Shown here: one piece after another, positions 15,482 through 16,388 of the stretch
How the letters are laid out: each line of letters begins with the position of its first letter
Position numbering within the stretch: the stretch's first letter is position 1
NCBI GenBank assembly: GCA_903864375.1
Contig: CAIPFS010000093.1
Location: forward strand, 1-16,388
Origin: an uncultured Verrucomicrobiota bacterium
GTDB lineage: Bacteria; Verrucomicrobiota; Verrucomicrobiia; Limisphaerales; UBA9464
Direction of reading: 5' to 3'
Length of the DNA stretch: 16,388 nt
The notes under the pieces: generated by a model
Told to the model about the DNA's origin: nothing
What the model saw: the letters and a program-made list of their open reading frames with translations, nothing else
Databases searched by the model: none
Position numbers and translations under genes: made by a program

Positions 15482-16204
15482 ATGACTCCCATTCAACGGT
15501 CGGTGACCGTGGCCATCATCGGCGATCGGTCGGACGACGTCCCGGCGCATCGGGCCATTCCAAAGGCTCTGGAAATGGCCTCGCAGGCCCTGGAGCAGCC
15601 ATTCGACTGGCAATGGATACAGACCGGAGCAATCGACCATGCGCCGCGTGATTTGGACCGATTCCACGGGGTCTGGCTGGTGCCCGGCAGTCCCTACGAA
15701 AACATGGAGGGTGCCTTGGGTGCAATCCACTGGGCTCGGACTCAAGGGATACCATTTCTCGGAACCTGCGGAGGGTTCCAGCATCTCCTCGTTGAATTCG
15801 CTCGGAATGTCTGCGGAGTCGTGGGTGCGGACCACGCCGAAACTGCCCCGAACGGGGAATTCCAAATCGTAACGCGTTTGTCGTGCTCGTTGGTTGAGGC
15901 TGTGGGAAAAGTCCGACTGGAACCGGGATCCCGACTTCGCGCTGCGTTCGGAGTGGATGAAGTCGACGCTTCCTATCGCTGCAACTATGGCCTTAACCCA
16001 AAGTGGCGAACCGCATTGGAAAATGGCGGGCTTCGCTTCACCGCAGTGGATGAGGCGGGGGAGGTTCGGGGCGTCGAATGGCCCGGCCATCCGTTTTTTG
16101 CGGGGGTGTTGTTTCAGCCGGAACGCGAGGCATTCCGCGGGCGAACCCCGGCCATCGTGGTCTCCTGGCTGAAGGCAGCCGTCGCACAGGCTGAACGGGG
16201 ATGA
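15482..16204 (+). CDS. Class I glutamine amidotransferase-like protein related to the CTP synthase C-terminal domain
   Basis: 240 residues, about the size of a single GATase domain. VTVAIIGDRSDD at the start, WLVPGSPYENMEGAL, PFLGTCGGFQHLLVEFARN and CNYGLNP match the C-terminal half of CTP synthase and the small family usually named CTP synthase C-terminal region-related (seleno)protein. The putative nucleophile is Cys96 in GTCGG, where CTP synthase has GICLG. The usual His-Glu pair (FHPE) is FQPE here, with Gln212 replacing the triad His and Glu214 retained, so ordinary glutamine hydrolysis is doubtful. No synthase (amidoligase) domain is attached. No in-frame TGA is present inside, so this member is not a selenoprotein. 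The start at 15482 lacks a good ribosome binding site and lies 56 bases after the Dus gene; no convincing promoter was seen in that gap. The substrate is unknown. Confidence 0.82.
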   Translation: MTPIQRSVTVAIIGDRSDDVPAHRAIPKALEMASQALEQPFDWQWIQTGAIDHAPRDLDRFHGVWLVPGSPYENMEGALGAIHWARTQGIPFLGTCGGFQHLLVEFARNVCGVVGADHAETAPNGEFQIVTRLSCSLVEAVGKVRLEPGSRLRAAFGVDEVDASYRCNYGLNPKWRTALENGGLRFTAVDEAGEVRGVEWPGHPFFAGVLFQPEREAFRGRTPAIVVSWLKAAVAQAERG

Positions 16205-16340
16205 TCCTTCTTTGGGGATGCGGAGCGTCGCAAATCGACGGCGAAAACAAAAAAGTCCGGAAAAAAGGCATCCTGGGGCGTGAACGCATAACCAACTACC
16301 GTTCAACATCTTACATTCAAAATGCGACGGGATTTGTGGA

Positions 16341-16385
16341 GTCCGTGAGGACAAAAAGAGCAAAAAGCCCTTGCGTGAGCAGGGG
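16341..16385. other. Two small hairpins after the last gene, possible minus-strand terminator or leader RNA
   Basis: The first inverted repeat is GTCC-GTGA-GGAC (16341-16352). The second is CCCTTGC-GTGA-GCAGGGG (16368-16385, one G-T wobble). Read as + strand RNA both are closed by the same GNRA-type loop, GUGA. Read on the minus strand, the second hairpin is followed by CTTTTTGCTCTTTTT, which resembles an intrinsic terminator for a convergent gene lying beyond the window, though its stem then has an A-C mismatch. The element is cut off by the window edge, so neither reading can be settled. The rest of 16205-16388 is A-rich with no gene seen. Confidence 0.33.
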
Positions 16386-16388
16386 GAA

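Noticed and set aside
16226..16256. Intrinsic terminator after the amidotransferase gene on the + strand
   Set aside because: CGTCG-CAAAT-CGACG forms a five-base stem, but it is followed by A-rich rather than T-rich sequence.
16331..16358. Hammerhead ribozyme
   Set aside because: GAGTCCGTGAGGAC equals the stem II of well-known hammerheads, but the essential flanking core is missing: TTGTGGA stands in place of CTGATGA and AAAA in place of GAAA. The match is a chance four-base stem with a common loop.
15359..16363. 334-codon open frame on the minus strand
   Set aside because: It is antisense to the amidotransferase gene, whose + strand translation has clear family motifs, while the minus translation has none.
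1..16388. CRISPR arrays, tRNA or rRNA genes, insertion sequences
   Set aside because: No regularly spaced repeats, no cloverleaf-like or ribosomal sequence, and no transposase-like frame or terminal inverted repeats were seen on reading either strand.

Overview
The window looks like a chromosomal segment of a Verrucomicrobiota bacterium, probably near the Pedosphaera / Limisphaerales group. This rests on recognised protein types, not on a search. Three consecutive genes at the left match the Verru_Chthon cassette proteins (B, C and A), which are pseudopilin-like proteins known mainly from that phylum. The next gene is a giant extracellular protein rich in Thr-Asn pairs, with PPC, P-domain and LamG modules, a style common in the same group. 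GC content is high and every recognised gene lies on the + strand.

Layout. Bases 1-56 are probably the 3' end of an upstream gene, perhaps cassette protein D. Bases 65-973, 980-1882 and 1879-6084 encode cassette proteins B, C and A. Bases 6125-13360 hold one continuous frame of 2411 sense-length codons, broken only by an in-frame amber codon at 9800-9802. The first part is a secreted subtilisin-like (S8) protease with an intact catalytic triad. The second part is a string of beta-sandwich modules. Downstream, closely packed, come a PfkB-family sugar kinase (13357-14319), a tRNA-dihydrouridine synthase (14316-15425) and a CTP-synthase-type glutamine amidotransferase-like protein (15482-16204). 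The last 184 bases have no gene but contain two small hairpins.

How the genes may work together. The cassette proteins resemble minor pseudopilins of type II secretion or type IV pilus machines. They sit directly upstream of a very large exported protein that has its own strong ribosome binding site. An attractive but unproven reading is a dedicated pseudopilus plus its surface or secreted cargo. The three downstream genes are ordinary intracellular functions that appear to share the transcript, since two of the junctions are ATGA overlaps.

Most notable points: the amber codon lies inside a beta-strand of a PPC domain, while the 1185 codons after it stay fully open. A proprotein-convertase P-domain is split by an insertion of about 1.27 kb in which the two halves of a LamG domain appear in swapped order. 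The terminal amidotransferase lacks the usual triad histidine.
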